64,000 nucleotides of DNA from Paraburkholderia sp. (lineage in GTDB: Bacteria; Pseudomonadota; Gammaproteobacteria; Burkholderiales; Burkholderiaceae), in assembly GCF_028283785.1 (NCBI RefSeq), contig NZ_JAPWKB010000019.1:1446001-1510000 (forward strand), written 5' to 3'. The notes under the pieces were generated by a model. The model worked only from the letters and a program-made list of their open reading frames with translations, was not told where the DNA came from and searched no databases. Of this stretch, positions 45,117 to 54,358 are shown in pieces. A program made the translations under genes and the position numbers. How positions within the stretch are numbered: the first letter of the stretch is position 1; every line of letters begins with the position of its first letter.

Positions 45117-45440
45117 TCAAACGCTCTGCTTGAGCGTCGCCTTACGCGCGACCCGTTGCTCGACCCGCGCACGGCGTCGCTGGAATTTGCGCTGTTCATC
45201 GGCGACGAGCGCTGCCGCATCGTCCGGCAGATCGACACTCACCCGCACGCCCAAGCCGTCGAGCACCTTGAACAGCTTGCCCCAGTGCACGCCTTCCGCG
45301 CCGTTCTCGACCTTGCCGAGAAAGCTCTCGCTGACGCCGATACCCGCCGCCGCCGCGTCCTGACGCAAATGCTGCGCTTTGCGCGCCGCGCGAACCGCGA
45401 CGCCCAGTTCGTGAAATTCGGTAATCTCGGTCTTCATCAT
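45117..45440 (-). CDS. XRE-family (HipB-like) helix-turn-helix protein
   Basis: This protein of about 107 residues has a Cro/CI-type helix-turn-helix (GVAVRAARKAQHLRQDAAAAGIGVSESFLGKVE) like HipB antitoxins and Y4mF-type regulators, then a basic C-terminal tail rich in Arg. AAGGA precedes the ATG at 45440; ATG codons follow each other at 45440 and 45437, with an in-frame TTG at 45443. No hipA-like toxin gene adjoins it in the window. A TGAT-N7-ATCA dyad at 45456-45470 upstream could be its own operator. Confidence 0.75.
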   Translation of the reverse strand: MMKTEITEFHELGVAVRAARKAQHLRQDAAAAGIGVSESFLGKVENGAEGVHWGKLFKVLDGLGVRVSVDLPDDAAALVADEQRKFQRRRARVEQRVARKATLKQSV

Positions 45441-45513
45441 CAAATCCTTGCGTTTTGATGGATTTTATCATTTTGAAAGCTTTGGCGCGGCACATTCATT
45501 TTTGATTCGCGCA

Positions 45514-45547
45514 TAAAAAAAGGCAACGGATTGCTCCGTTGCCTTTT
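45514..45547 (-). terminator. Intrinsic terminator after clpB
   Basis: A 13-bp perfect stem (45518-45530 with 45535-45547) with a TTGC loop, followed on the minus strand by a run of seven T. It lies about 50 nt after the clpB stop. Confidence 0.9.
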
Positions 45548-45595
45548 CGTGCGACACCCGCTGTCAGACAGCGAGCATGCCGATGCTGCTGTCGT

Positions 45596-48193
45596 TTAGT
45601 GAACGATCCGTTCGAACATCAGCTTGCCGTCTTCCACTTCGACGGGAATCACGTCCTTCGGACCGAACTTGCCGGCGAGAATCAGCTTCGCGACCGGATT
45701 TTCGATTTCCTGCTGGATCGCGCGCTTCAACGGCCGCGCACCAAACAGCGGGTCGTACCCAACCTTGCCGATCAGTTCGAGCGCTTCGTCCGACACCATC
45801 AACTGCATGTCGAGCTTTGCGAGGCGTTCGTGCAGACGTTGCAACTGGATCTTCGCGATCGACTGGATATTGCTGCGGTCGAGCGCGTGGAACACCACGA
45901 CGTCGTCGATCCGGTTCAGGAATTCAGGGCGAAAATGCAGCTTCACTTCTTCCCACACTGCGTCCTTCACCAACTCCTGCGGCTCGCCGACCATCGCCTG
46001 GATCACCTGCGACCCGAGGTTCGACGTCATCACGATCACCGTGTTCTTGAAGTCGACGGTGCGCCCTTGCCCGTCCGTCATCCGGCCGTCGTCGAGCACC
46101 TGCAACAGCACGTTGAACACATCCGGATGCGCCTTCTCGACTTCGTCGAGCAGGATCACGCTATACGGCTTGCGACGCACGGCTTCCGTCAGATAACCGC
46201 CTTCTTCGTATCCGACATACCCCGGCGGCGCACCGATCAGACGCGCGACGCTGTGCTTCTCCATAAACTCGCTCATGTCGATACGGATCAGATGGTCTTC
46301 CGAATCGAACAGGAACGACGCCAGCGCCTTGCACACCTCGGTCTTGCCCACACCCGTGGGCCCAAGGAACAGGAACGAACCGTACGGACGATTCGGATCC
46401 GACAGACCCGCACGCGAACGGCGGATCGCATCGGCGACCGCGCTGATCGCTTCGTCCTGACCGACCACGCGTTCGTGCAGCTTCTCTTCGATCTGCAACA
46501 GCTTTTCGCGCTCGCCCTGCATCATCCGCGACACCGGAATACCCGTTGCGCGCGACACGACTTCCGCAATTTCCTCCGCGCCGACCTGCGTGCGCAACAA
46601 ACGCGGACGGGTCGGATTGTGTTGCTCGTCGGCTTCGGCCTGCGTGACTTCCTTCAGTTGCTGTTCGAGCCCCGGCAGCTTGCCGTATTGCAGTTCCGCC
46701 ACCTTTTCGAGCTTGCCTTCACGTTGCAAACGCGTGATTTCCGCACGGGTTTTCTCGATCTCTTCCTTCAACTGCGCGCTGCCCTGCACCGCTGCTTTTT
46801 CGGCGGTCCAGATCTCTTCGAGGTCGGAATAATCGCGGTTCAGCCGCTCGATTTCTTCCTCGATCAGTTGCAGACGCTTTTGCGACGCTTCGTCCTTTTC
46901 CTTCTTGACGGCTTCGCGTTCGATCTTCAACTGGATCAGGCGACGATCGAGACGATCCATCTCTTCCGGCTTCGAATCGATTTCCATCTTGATCTTCGAC
47001 GCGGCTTCGTCGATCAGGTCGATGGCCTTGTCGGGCAGGAAACGGTCGGTGATATAGCGTTGCGACAGTTCCGCGGCCGCGACGATAGCCGGGTCCGTAA
47101 TATCGACGCCGTGATGCAGCTCATACTTTTCCTGCAAACCGCGCAGGATCGCGATGGTTGCCTCGACCGACGGTTCGTCCACCAGCACCTTCTGGAAACG
47201 GCGTTCGAGCGCCGCATCTTTCTCGATGTACTTGCGATATTCGTCGAGCGTGGTGGCGCCGACGCAATGCAGTTCGCCGCGCGACAGCGCCGGCTTCAGC
47301 ATGTTGCCCGCGTCCATCGCGCCTTCGGCCTTGCCCGCGCCGACCATCGTATGGATTTCGTCGATAAAGACGATGGTCTGGCCTTCGTCTTTCGCGATGT
47401 CGTTCAGCACGGCTTTCAGACGTTCCTCGAACTCGCCGCGATATTTCGCGCCGGCCAGCAGCGCCGCCATATCGAGCGACAGCACGCGCTTGCCCTTCAG
47501 GGTTTCTGGCACTTCGCCATTGACGATGCGCTGCGCGAGCCCTTCGACGATCGCGGTCTTGCCCACGCCCGGCTCGCCGATCAGCACCGGATTGTTCTTG
47601 GTGCGGCGTTGCAGGATCTGGATGGAACGGCGGATTTCGTCGTCACGGCCGATCACCGGATCGAGCTTGCCCGCACGGGCGCGCTCGGTCAGATCCACCG
47701 TGTACTTTTTCAGCGCTTCGCGCTGGCTTTCGGCATCCTGGCTGTGGACCTGCGAGCCGCCGCGCACCGCCGCGATGGCCGATTCGAGCGACTTGCGCGA
47801 CAGGCCGTGCTGACGGGCCAGACGACCGGCTTCGCCTTTGTCGTCAGCGACCGCGAGCAGGAACATTTCGCTGGCGATGAACGTATCGTTCAGTTTCTGC
47901 GCTTCCTTGTCCGCCTGATTGAGCAGGCCGATCAGGTCGCGGCTGAGTTGCACGTTTCCGCCCGCGCCCTGCACCTGCGGCAGCCGGGTAATGGCTTCTT
48001 TCAGCGAACCTTGCAGCGCCTGCACGTGCACGCCGGCACGCGATAGCAACGAACGCGCCGAGCCGTCCTGTTGCGCGACGAGCGCCGCGAGCAGGTGAAG
48101 TGGCTCGATATACTGATTGTCTTGACCGACCGCAATGCTTTGCGCGTCTGACAGTGCTTCCTGGAATTTAGTGGTGAGTTTGTCGATTCTCAT
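45596..48193 (-). CDS. clpB: ClpB disaggregase
   Basis: This 865-residue AAA+ chaperone has a Clp N domain (about 1-145), NBD1 with Walker A GEPGVGKT (about 205-212), a long middle-domain coiled coil (about 410-530) and NBD2 with GPTGVGKT (about 610-617). The C-terminal D2 helical end follows. It dissolves protein aggregates with DnaK. The ATG at 48193 is preceded by GGAGG at 7 nt; the frame is open to 48484. A sigma-32 promoter lies upstream, as expected for a heat-shock gene. Confidence 0.97.
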   Translation of the reverse strand: MRIDKLTTKFQEALSDAQSIAVGQDNQYIEPLHLLAALVAQQDGSARSLLSRAGVHVQALQGSLKEAITRLPQVQGAGGNVQLSRDLIGLLNQADKEAQKLNDTFIASEMFLLAVADDKGEAGRLARQHGLSRKSLESAIAAVRGGSQVHSQDAESQREALKKYTVDLTERARAGKLDPVIGRDDEIRRSIQILQRRTKNNPVLIGEPGVGKTAIVEGLAQRIVNGEVPETLKGKRVLSLDMAALLAGAKYRGEFEERLKAVLNDIAKDEGQTIVFIDEIHTMVGAGKAEGAMDAGNMLKPALSRGELHCVGATTLDEYRKYIEKDAALERRFQKVLVDEPSVEATIAILRGLQEKYELHHGVDITDPAIVAAAELSQRYITDRFLPDKAIDLIDEAASKIKMEIDSKPEEMDRLDRRLIQLKIEREAVKKEKDEASQKRLQLIEEEIERLNRDYSDLEEIWTAEKAAVQGSAQLKEEIEKTRAEITRLQREGKLEKVAELQYGKLPGLEQQLKEVTQAEADEQHNPTRPRLLRTQVGAEEIAEVVSRATGIPVSRMMQGEREKLLQIEEKLHERVVGQDEAISAVADAIRRSRAGLSDPNRPYGSFLFLGPTGVGKTEVCKALASFLFDSEDHLIRIDMSEFMEKHSVARLIGAPPGYVGYEEGGYLTEAVRRKPYSVILLDEVEKAHPDVFNVLLQVLDDGRMTDGQGRTVDFKNTVIVMTSNLGSQVIQAMVGEPQELVKDAVWEEVKLHFRPEFLNRIDDVVVFHALDRSNIQSIAKIQLQRLHERLAKLDMQLMVSDEALELIGKVGYDPLFGARPLKRAIQQEIENPVAKLILAGKFGPKDVIPVEVEDGKLMFERIVH

Positions 48194-48222
48194 CAGGAGA
48201 CCTCCAATTTCAATTACTTCCA

Positions 48223-48250
48223 AAATGAGGCGATTTTGGCTGGTTTCAAG
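48223..48250 (-). promoter_or_regulatory. Sigma-32 heat-shock promoter of clpB
   Basis: On the minus strand CTTGAAA (48244-48250, exact consensus) and CCTCATTT (48223-48230, one mismatch to CCCCATNT) are separated by 13 nt. They lie about 30 nt upstream of the clpB start codon. Confidence 0.8.
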
Positions 48251-48601
48251 CACTTTTTTGGACGCGACGCGAAGTTTTTCGCACGACGCGGCAGGACGCG
48301 GCCGACGACGGTTTATGCGGCTCGTGACACGCTTCCGCATATTGTGTGCGAAGCCGGAAATACGAGCGGCCGACCCCGTTTTTTGACGAGACCGGCTTGA
48401 TCTGGCGCAATGGCTTGCCCGAGCCCGGACGAATCGACGGATGACCCGACCGGCCGAAGGCTTGTCGCTCGTGCGGCTCGGCAATAAGATGCCGGGAGAA
48501 ATCCGCGATGGCGGGCGCGCAGCGCGTTGCAGGTTCCGCGCGCGCCCGTTATGACTTTTGATGTGTGTGCCGGTGCGAACCGGTTTGCCGGTGATGAGCG
48601 A

Positions 48602-49138
48602 ATGAACCCTTCCTTTCCTGCGGCACCGACGGTCGAACGTCAGTCCGAACCCACCGAATCCAATATCCGCGAGCTGGTCTATGCGTTTTACGACCGCGTG
48701 CGCGCCGATGCGCTGCTAGGACCGGCCTTCGAACAACGGCTTGCGGGCCGCTGGGACGAGCATCTGCCGAAGATGTGCACGTTCTGGGGCAGCCTCGTGC
48801 TGGGCGCGAAGCAATATCGTGGCAATGTCCAGCAGGCGCATCAGCCGCTCGAAGGCATCGAGCCGGCCCATTTCAGCCGCTGGCTCTATCTGTTTCTCGA
48901 CACGGTCGAGACGCGATACGAACCCGCCGCAGCCGTGCGCTTTATGGAACCGGCGTTGCGGATCGCGCAGAGTCTGCAGTTGAGCAAGTTTGGATGGGAT
49001 TACGTGGTGCCGGCGGAGCAGATCGAATTGCTCGAACGGATTGCGCCGCGTCGCGCGCGCGACCCGTCCGAAGAACATCCAGGCCGGGCGCGCGGCGAGC
49101 CGTTTCCGGCGAAGATTATCGGTCGTGGCGACGACTGA
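48602..49138 (+). CDS. Group III truncated hemoglobin
   Basis: This 178-residue globin has the trHb3 pattern: NIRELVYAFYDRVRADALLGPAF, FWGSLVLGAKQYRGN with the haem-proximal His in QAHQPLEGI, and HFSRWLYLF. Group III globins bind oxygen or nitric oxide; in Campylobacter (Ctb) they moderate respiration. The C-terminus carries an extra Arg/Gly-rich tail of about 30 residues. The ATG at 48602 has a weak ribosome site; an in-frame ATG lies at 48551. Convergent with moaE. Confidence 0.85.
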   Translation: MNPSFPAAPTVERQSEPTESNIRELVYAFYDRVRADALLGPAFEQRLAGRWDEHLPKMCTFWGSLVLGAKQYRGNVQQAHQPLEGIEPAHFSRWLYLFLDTVETRYEPAAAVRFMEPALRIAQSLQLSKFGWDYVVPAEQIELLERIAPRRARDPSEEHPGRARGEPFPAKIIGRGDD

Positions 49139-49171
49139 GCGTTCGGGCCGCGTCAAACACGCCCGTCGCGC

Positions 49172-49621
49172 TTATTTCCACTTAGCGATGGCGTGATCGT
49201 CGGAGAGCCGCGCGTCTACCCAGCGTTCTCCGGCGTCGGTCTTTTCCTTTTTCCAGAACGGCGCCTCGGTCTTCAGATAATCCATCACGAATTCGCACGA
49301 TGCGAAAGCGTCGCCGCGATGCGCGGCCGTCGTCGCGACGAGCACGATCTGATCGAGTGGATACAGTTTGCCGACCCGATGCACGATCAGCACCTCGATG
49401 CCCGCCCAGCGCTCACGCGCCTGCCCCGCGATCGCCTCCAGCGATTTCTCCGTCATGCCCGGATAGTGTTCGAGCTCCATCGTCTCGACGGCGCTGCCGT
49501 CGTTCAGATCGCGCACCGTGCCGACGAAGCACGCCACCGCGCCGATCTTCGGATTCTGCGCGCGCAACGCCGCCACTTCGGTGGTGAGGTCGAAATCTTC
49601 GGTCTGTACACGGATGGTCAT
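49172..49621 (-). CDS. moaE: Molybdopterin synthase catalytic subunit MoaE
   Basis: This 149-residue large subunit has GAVACFVGTVRD, the ELEHYPGMTEK segment, HRVGKLYPLD and the KTEAPFWKKE catalytic Lys motif. With MoaD it turns precursor Z into molybdopterin by adding two sulfurs. The ATG at 49621 begins MTIRVQ; the frame is open to 49675. moaD ends 10 nt upstream. Confidence 0.95.
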   Translation of the reverse strand: MTIRVQTEDFDLTTEVAALRAQNPKIGAVACFVGTVRDLNDGSAVETMELEHYPGMTEKSLEAIAGQARERWAGIEVLIVHRVGKLYPLDQIVLVATTAAHRGDAFASCEFVMDYLKTEAPFWKKEKTDAGERWVDARLSDDHAIAKWK

Positions 49622-49631
49622 GGCTGTGCGC

Positions 49632-49889
49632 TCAACCACCCGTGACGGGCGGGAAAAAAGCGACCTCGCAGCCATCGGTGATGCGCGTGCTGGCCTGGGT
49701 CATTTCGTGATTGCACGCCATCCGCAATGCACGGCCTTCGGCGAGCGTCTCCGCCCACGCGCCGCCGCGCGCGCGTAGCCAGCCGCGCACGTCGCCGACC
49801 GTCGCAATGCCGTCGGGCACATCGACCGTCTCGCCCGAGCTGTCCAGCGCCTCGCGGACGCTCGCAAAATATCGCAGTTCAATCTTCAT
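49632..49889 (-). CDS. moaD: Molybdopterin synthase sulfur carrier subunit MoaD
   Basis: This 85-residue ubiquitin-fold protein ends in the required Gly-Gly (PPVTGG) that carries the thiocarboxylate. The N-terminus MKIELRYFASVREAL is typical. It lies 27 nt downstream of moeA and 10 nt upstream of moaE. The operon order here is moeA-moaD-moaE. Confidence 0.95.
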   Translation of the reverse strand: MKIELRYFASVREALDSSGETVDVPDGIATVGDVRGWLRARGGAWAETLAEGRALRMACNHEMTQASTRITDGCEVAFFPPVTGG

Positions 49890-49916
49890 ATCGGAGCACG
49901 CCGGCTGTCGCCGACG

Positions 49917-51266
49917 TCAGTTCAGCAATTCGGAAAAGGGAATGAAACGCACGGTTTCCCCGGCGCTGATGGTGTGATTGGGCGGATTGTCGATCAGGCC
50001 GTCGCCCCAGACCGTCGAGGTCAACACCGCCGAACTCTGGTTCGGAAACAGATCGAGCCCGCCAGTCGCGTTGACGCGCGCGCGCAGAAACTCGTTACGA
50101 CGATCGCCCTTTTGCTGCGTGAAATCGGCGCGCAGCGACAGCGCGCGCGGCGAGACCGTGCGCACGCCCGCCAGACGCAGCAGGAACGGGCGGACGAACA
50201 GCAGAAAGGTGACGAAGCTCGATACCGGATTGCCGGGCAAACCGATAAAGAAGGTTTCGGCCACGGTGTTCGTGGCGTTCGTGGCGTTCGTGGCGTTCGT
50301 GGCGTTCGTGGCTTGCGTGGCTTGCGTGGCGTCAGTGCCGGTTGCCGGCTCCGCCGCGAGCGCTTCGCCATCGCTGGCCGGTCGTCGTACCGCGCCGAAC
50401 GCGAGCGGCTTGCCCGGTTTCATCGCGATCTGCCACATCGACAGACGGCCTTCCGCTTCGACCGCAGGCTTCACGTGATCTTCCTCGCCGACCGACACAC
50501 CGCCGCACGTCAGGATCAGGTCGTGAGCCTGCGCGGCGTCGCGCAACGTGGCGCGCGTCGCGTCGAGCCGGTCTGCGACGATGCCGTAATCGGTGACGTC
50601 GCAACCGAGGTTCACCAGCAGGCCGCGCAACGTGAAGCGGTTCGAGTTGTAGATCGCGCCTGGTTTGAGCGGGTCGCCCGGCATCGTCAATTCGTCGCCG
50701 GTAAAGAACACGGCCACTTTCACGCGTCGCTGCACGGTCAATTCCGCGCAACCGACCGACGCCGCCAGCCCCAACGCCTGCGGCGTCAGCCGCGTCCCTG
50801 CGGGCAGGATCACCGAGCCGCTGCGGATGTCCGCACCTTGCGCGGTGATCCATTCGCCGGCATTCGGTCGATGCAGGATCGTCACTTCGTCACCGGCGAC
50901 TTCGGCTTGCTCCTGCATCACGACCGCGTCCGCGCCTGGCGGCACGGTGGCGCCCGTAAAGATGCGCGCCGCCGTACCCGCTGCGAGCGGCTGCGGCGCG
51001 TGGCCGGCCGGAATGCGCTGCGAGACCGGCAAGCGGCCCGTTCCCTGCGTCAGATCCGCCGTGCGCACGGCGTAGCCGTCCATCGAACTGGTGTGCATCG
51101 GCGGCACGTCTAGCGGCGACACGACGTCGACAGCCAGCACGCGATTCAGCGCGTCGAGCGTCGACAGCGTTTCAGTGCCGTCGATGGCGCGCGCGGCGCC
51201 AAGCAAGGTGGCGAGTGCGTCGGCAGTGGACAGCATGGGAGCACGGGGAGCGGGAGGCGTCGACAT
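49917..51266 (-). CDS. moeA: Molybdopterin molybdenumtransferase MoeA
   Basis: This 449-residue MoeA inserts molybdate into adenylated molybdopterin. It shows PPMHTSSMDGYAVRTAD, GADAVVMQEQAEV, the MoCF-binding LTCGGVSVGEEDHVK, and IGLPGNPVSSFVTF. Between the last two, at about residues 311-332, is an insert of repeated Ala-Thr-Asn/Gln triplets from a 9-nt tandem repeat (50271-50333). The insert lies just before the GLPGNP loop. First gene of the molybdenum-cofactor group; thrC ends 234 nt upstream on the same strand, and that gap holds no convincing ORF. Confidence 0.95.
   Translation of the reverse strand: MSTPPAPRAPMLSTADALATLLGAARAIDGTETLSTLDALNRVLAVDVVSPLDVPPMHTSSMDGYAVRTADLTQGTGRLPVSQRIPAGHAPQPLAAGTAARIFTGATVPPGADAVVMQEQAEVAGDEVTILHRPNAGEWITAQGADIRSGSVILPAGTRLTPQALGLAASVGCAELTVQRRVKVAVFFTGDELTMPGDPLKPGAIYNSNRFTLRGLLVNLGCDVTDYGIVADRLDATRATLRDAAQAHDLILTCGGVSVGEEDHVKPAVEAEGRLSMWQIAMKPGKPLAFGAVRRPASDGEALAAEPATGTDATQATQATNATNATNATNATNTVAETFFIGLPGNPVSSFVTFLLFVRPFLLRLAGVRTVSPRALSLRADFTQQKGDRRNEFLRARVNATGGLDLFPNQSSAVLTSTVWGDGLIDNPPNHTISAGETVRFIPFSELLN
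50271..50333. repeat. 9-nt tandem repeat inside moeA
   Basis: Seven contiguous 9-nt units on the plus strand: four identical CGTGGCGTT, two CGTGGCTTG and one CGTGGCGTC. On the coding strand they encode an Ala-Thr-Asn/Gln-type tripeptide. The length keeps the frame in multiples of three, so slippage would alter linker length without frameshift. Confidence 0.9.
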
Positions 51267-51500
51267 CGATGAATACGCGTGGGACGGAAAAGATCATTGT
51301 AGCGGCGTGCCGCGCGACGCGGGGACCGCTGGCCGAACGGCCAGCGCATCTGATGGATCGGCTTCGCCGAAAGCAGAACGGCCATGACGCAGATTGCGCT
51401 TTCGCACAACTGGCCATGGCCGTTTCCGATGAGGCTTCCGACGGCGCTGCCGCCGCGTCACGCCCGGATCATCCCGATCGTGACGCAGCGAGCGCGCAAT

Positions 51501-52952
51501 TCATTCGCCGGTGTGTTCGGCGACGTACGCCTTCACGCGCGCGGCGTCCGCCGGCAACACGTCGAAACGCTGCGGCAACGCCTCGATGCCGGAGAACGCG
51601 GCCGGACGCTCCGGCTCGCGCAACAGCGCTTCGCGAATCGTTTCGCCGAATTTGACCGGCTGCGCGGTTTCCAGAACGATCATCGGAATGCCCGCTTGCA
51701 GATGTTCGCGCGCAACCTTCACGCCGTCGGCGGTATGCGTGTCGATCATCGTGTCGTAACGCTGAAACACGTCGCGAATCGTATCGACGCGGTCGGCGTG
51801 GCTGCTGCGACCCGACACGAAACCGAACTGCTGCACGCGAGCGAAATCGCCGCTTGCCGCCAGATCGAAACCGCCCTTTTCCTCGACGTCGCGGAACAGT
51901 TGCAGCACCCGTGCCGAATCGCGGCCGAGCAGATCGAACACGAAACGTTCGAAGTTCGACGCCTTCGAAATATCCATGCTCGGGCTGGTGGTGTGATACG
52001 TCTCCGCCGACTTGCGCACGCGATACACACCCGTGCGGAAGAACTCGTCGAGCACGTCGTTTTCGTTGGTGGCGACGACGAGCTTCTCGATCGGCAAGCC
52101 CATCATGCGCGCGATATGCCCGGCGCAGACGTTGCCGAAATTGCCCGACGGCACGGTGAACGACACGCGCTCGCCGTTCGACTTCGTCGCGGCGAAATAG
52201 CCCTTGAAGTAGTAGACGACCTGCGCGACCACGCGCGCCCAGTTGATCGAATTGACCGTGCCGATCTTGTGCTTCGCCTTGAACGCGTGATCGTTCGAGA
52301 CTGCCTTGACGATGTCCTGGCAATCGTCGAACACGCCTTCGACCGCGATGTTGTGGATGTTCGGGTCTTGCAGGCTGTACATCTGCGCGGTCTGGAACGC
52401 GCTCATTTTCTTGTGCGGCGACAGCATGAACACGCTGACGCCCTTCTTGCCGCGCATCGCGTATTCGGCGGCGCTGCCGGTGTCGCCGGAGGTCGCGCCG
52501 AGAATGTTCAGCGTGTCGCCATGTTTGGCCAGCGCGTATTCGAACAGGTTGCCGATCAACTGCATCGCCATGTCCTTGAACGCGAGCGTCGGACCGTTGG
52601 ACAGTTCGAGCAGCGACAGTTGCGTGTCACCCTCAATGCCGAGCGTCTTCAGCGGCGTGATCTGCGACGCGCTTTCGTCGTCGCGCACGTTGCAGTACGT
52701 GGCCGCCGTGTACGTGCGGCGGGTCAGTTCGCGCAGGTCGTCGGCAGGAATGTCGCCGGCGAATTTCGACAGGATTTCGAACGCGAGATCCGCGTACGAA
52801 AGCGTGCGCCAGCGGCTCAGTTCGTCGGCGGTGACACGCGGATACTCGGCCGGCAGATACAGACCGCCGTCTTTCGCGAGACCGCCCAGCAGGATGTCCG
52901 AAAACAGATGACGCTCGCCGGCACCGGCGCCGCGTGTGGAGATGTAGTTCAT
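51501..52952 (-). CDS. thrC: Threonine synthase
   Basis: This 483-residue PLP enzyme has the Schiff-base Lys in NGPTLAFKDMAMQL (about 126), GATSGDTGSAAEYA and the N-terminal MNYISTRG. It makes threonine from O-phosphohomoserine. It lies 7 nt downstream of hom, and with the aminotransferase upstream forms a conserved betaproteobacterial threonine cluster. No thrB-type homoserine kinase is in the window. Confidence 0.96.
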   Translation of the reverse strand: MNYISTRGAGAGERHLFSDILLGGLAKDGGLYLPAEYPRVTADELSRWRTLSYADLAFEILSKFAGDIPADDLRELTRRTYTAATYCNVRDDESASQITPLKTLGIEGDTQLSLLELSNGPTLAFKDMAMQLIGNLFEYALAKHGDTLNILGATSGDTGSAAEYAMRGKKGVSVFMLSPHKKMSAFQTAQMYSLQDPNIHNIAVEGVFDDCQDIVKAVSNDHAFKAKHKIGTVNSINWARVVAQVVYYFKGYFAATKSNGERVSFTVPSGNFGNVCAGHIARMMGLPIEKLVVATNENDVLDEFFRTGVYRVRKSAETYHTTSPSMDISKASNFERFVFDLLGRDSARVLQLFRDVEEKGGFDLAASGDFARVQQFGFVSGRSSHADRVDTIRDVFQRYDTMIDTHTADGVKVAREHLQAGIPMIVLETAQPVKFGETIREALLREPERPAAFSGIEALPQRFDVLPADAARVKAYVAEHTGE

Positions 52953-52959
52953 AGTCGGC

Positions 52960-54291
52960 CTAGTTCAGCGATTCCATGCGCAGCTTCGTGACCTTCGACA
53001 CCACGGTCTTCAGCGCTTCGATCGTGGCGATCGCCGCGTTCACGTTCTTTTCGACCGTTTCGTGCGTGATCAGGATGATGTCGGTTTCGCCCTTGCCGTT
53101 CGCGTCGACCTGCTCCGATTCCTTCTGCAGCAACGCGTCGATCGAAATGCCTGTGTTGGCGAGGATGCGCGTGATGTCGGCCAGCACGCCGGTCACGTCG
53201 GCCACGCGCAAGCGCAGGTAGTAGCCGCTCGTCACTTCTTCGATCGGCAGGATCGGCGTGTTCGACAGGCTGTCCGGCTGGAACGCCAGATGCGGCACGC
53301 GATGCTCCGGGTCTGCCGTATGCAGGCGCGTCACGTCGACCAGATCAGCGACCACCGCCGACGCCGTCGGCTCCGCGCCCGCGCCCTTGCCGTAGTACAG
53401 CGTCGTGCCGACCGCGTCGCCATGCACGACGACCGCGTTCATCGCGCCTTCGACATTCGCCAGCAGACGCTTTTCCGGGATCAACGTGGGATGCACGCGC
53501 AGTTCGATGCCGGTTTGCGCACGACGCGCGATGCCCAGCAGCTTGATCCGGTAGCCGAGTTCTTCCGCGTACTTGATGTCGATCGCGTCGAGCTTGCTGA
53601 TGCCTTCGATATGCGCACGGTCGAACTGCACCGGCACGCCGAACGCGATCGCGCTCATGATGGTCGCCTTGTGCGCGGCGTCCACGCCTTCGATGTCGAA
53701 GGTCGGGTCGGCTTCCGCGTAACCGAGTTCCTGCGCGGCCTTCAATGCCGTGGCGAAATCCAGACCGCGATCGCGCATTTCCGACAGGATGTAGTTGGTC
53801 GTGCCGTTGATGATGCCGGCGATGTACTGGATACGATTCGCGGTCAGACCTTCGCGCAGCGCCTTGATGATCGGAATGCCACCGGCGACCGCCGCCTCGA
53901 ACGACACCATCACGCCGTTGGCGCGCGCCGCTTCGAAGATTTCGGTGCCGTGCACCGCGAGCAGCGCCTTGTTGGCCGTCACCACGTGCTTGCGGTTTTT
54001 GATCGCCCGCAGCACGAGTTCGCGCGCGATGCCCGTGCCGCCGATCATTTCCGCGACGATGTCGATGGACGGATCGTCGACCACCGAACCGAAGTCGTCG
54101 GTAATCGCGACGGAGCCGGCCGCATCGCCGAGCGCCGTGGTGGCCTTCGCCGGATTGCGCACCGCAATGCGCGTCACCTCAATGCCGCGACCCGCGCGAC
54201 GTTTGATTTCTTCCTGATTGCGGCGCAGTACCGTGAAGGTGCCGCTGCCCACCGTGCCGAAGCCCAGCAGTCCAACTTTGATCGGTTCCAT
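52960..54291 (-). CDS. hom: Homoserine dehydrogenase
   Basis: This 443-residue monofunctional enzyme has an N-terminal NAD(P)-binding GLLGFGTVGSGTF, the catalytic GGIPIIKALREGL and GIINGTTNYIL segments and a C-terminal ACT domain (LRLRVADVTGVLADITRIL, about 355-430) that likely binds threonine for feedback control. It reduces aspartate semialdehyde to homoserine. Second gene of the aminotransferase-hom-thrC group. Confidence 0.97.
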   Translation of the reverse strand: MEPIKVGLLGFGTVGSGTFTVLRRNQEEIKRRAGRGIEVTRIAVRNPAKATTALGDAAGSVAITDDFGSVVDDPSIDIVAEMIGGTGIARELVLRAIKNRKHVVTANKALLAVHGTEIFEAARANGVMVSFEAAVAGGIPIIKALREGLTANRIQYIAGIINGTTNYILSEMRDRGLDFATALKAAQELGYAEADPTFDIEGVDAAHKATIMSAIAFGVPVQFDRAHIEGISKLDAIDIKYAEELGYRIKLLGIARRAQTGIELRVHPTLIPEKRLLANVEGAMNAVVVHGDAVGTTLYYGKGAGAEPTASAVVADLVDVTRLHTADPEHRVPHLAFQPDSLSNTPILPIEEVTSGYYLRLRVADVTGVLADITRILANTGISIDALLQKESEQVDANGKGETDIILITHETVEKNVNAAIATIEALKTVVSKVTKLRMESLN

Positions 54292-54358
54292 GCAGCGTGT
54301 GTCTTAGTAGGTTAAAAATAAAAGTGTCTGGATCGGGCCGCGTGATCGGGCCGCAGGT

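Noticed and set aside
45539..48046. 835-codon plus-strand frame opposite clpB
   Set aside because: Shadow of clpB, with composition typical of antisense frames (Arg, His, Phe, Asp) and no recognisable domain.
48194..48601. Gap between clpB and the globin gene, with an upstream extension of the clpB frame
   Set aside because: The clpB extension has no family match and the GGAGG-preceded ATG is convincing. Only the sigma-32 promoter is supported.
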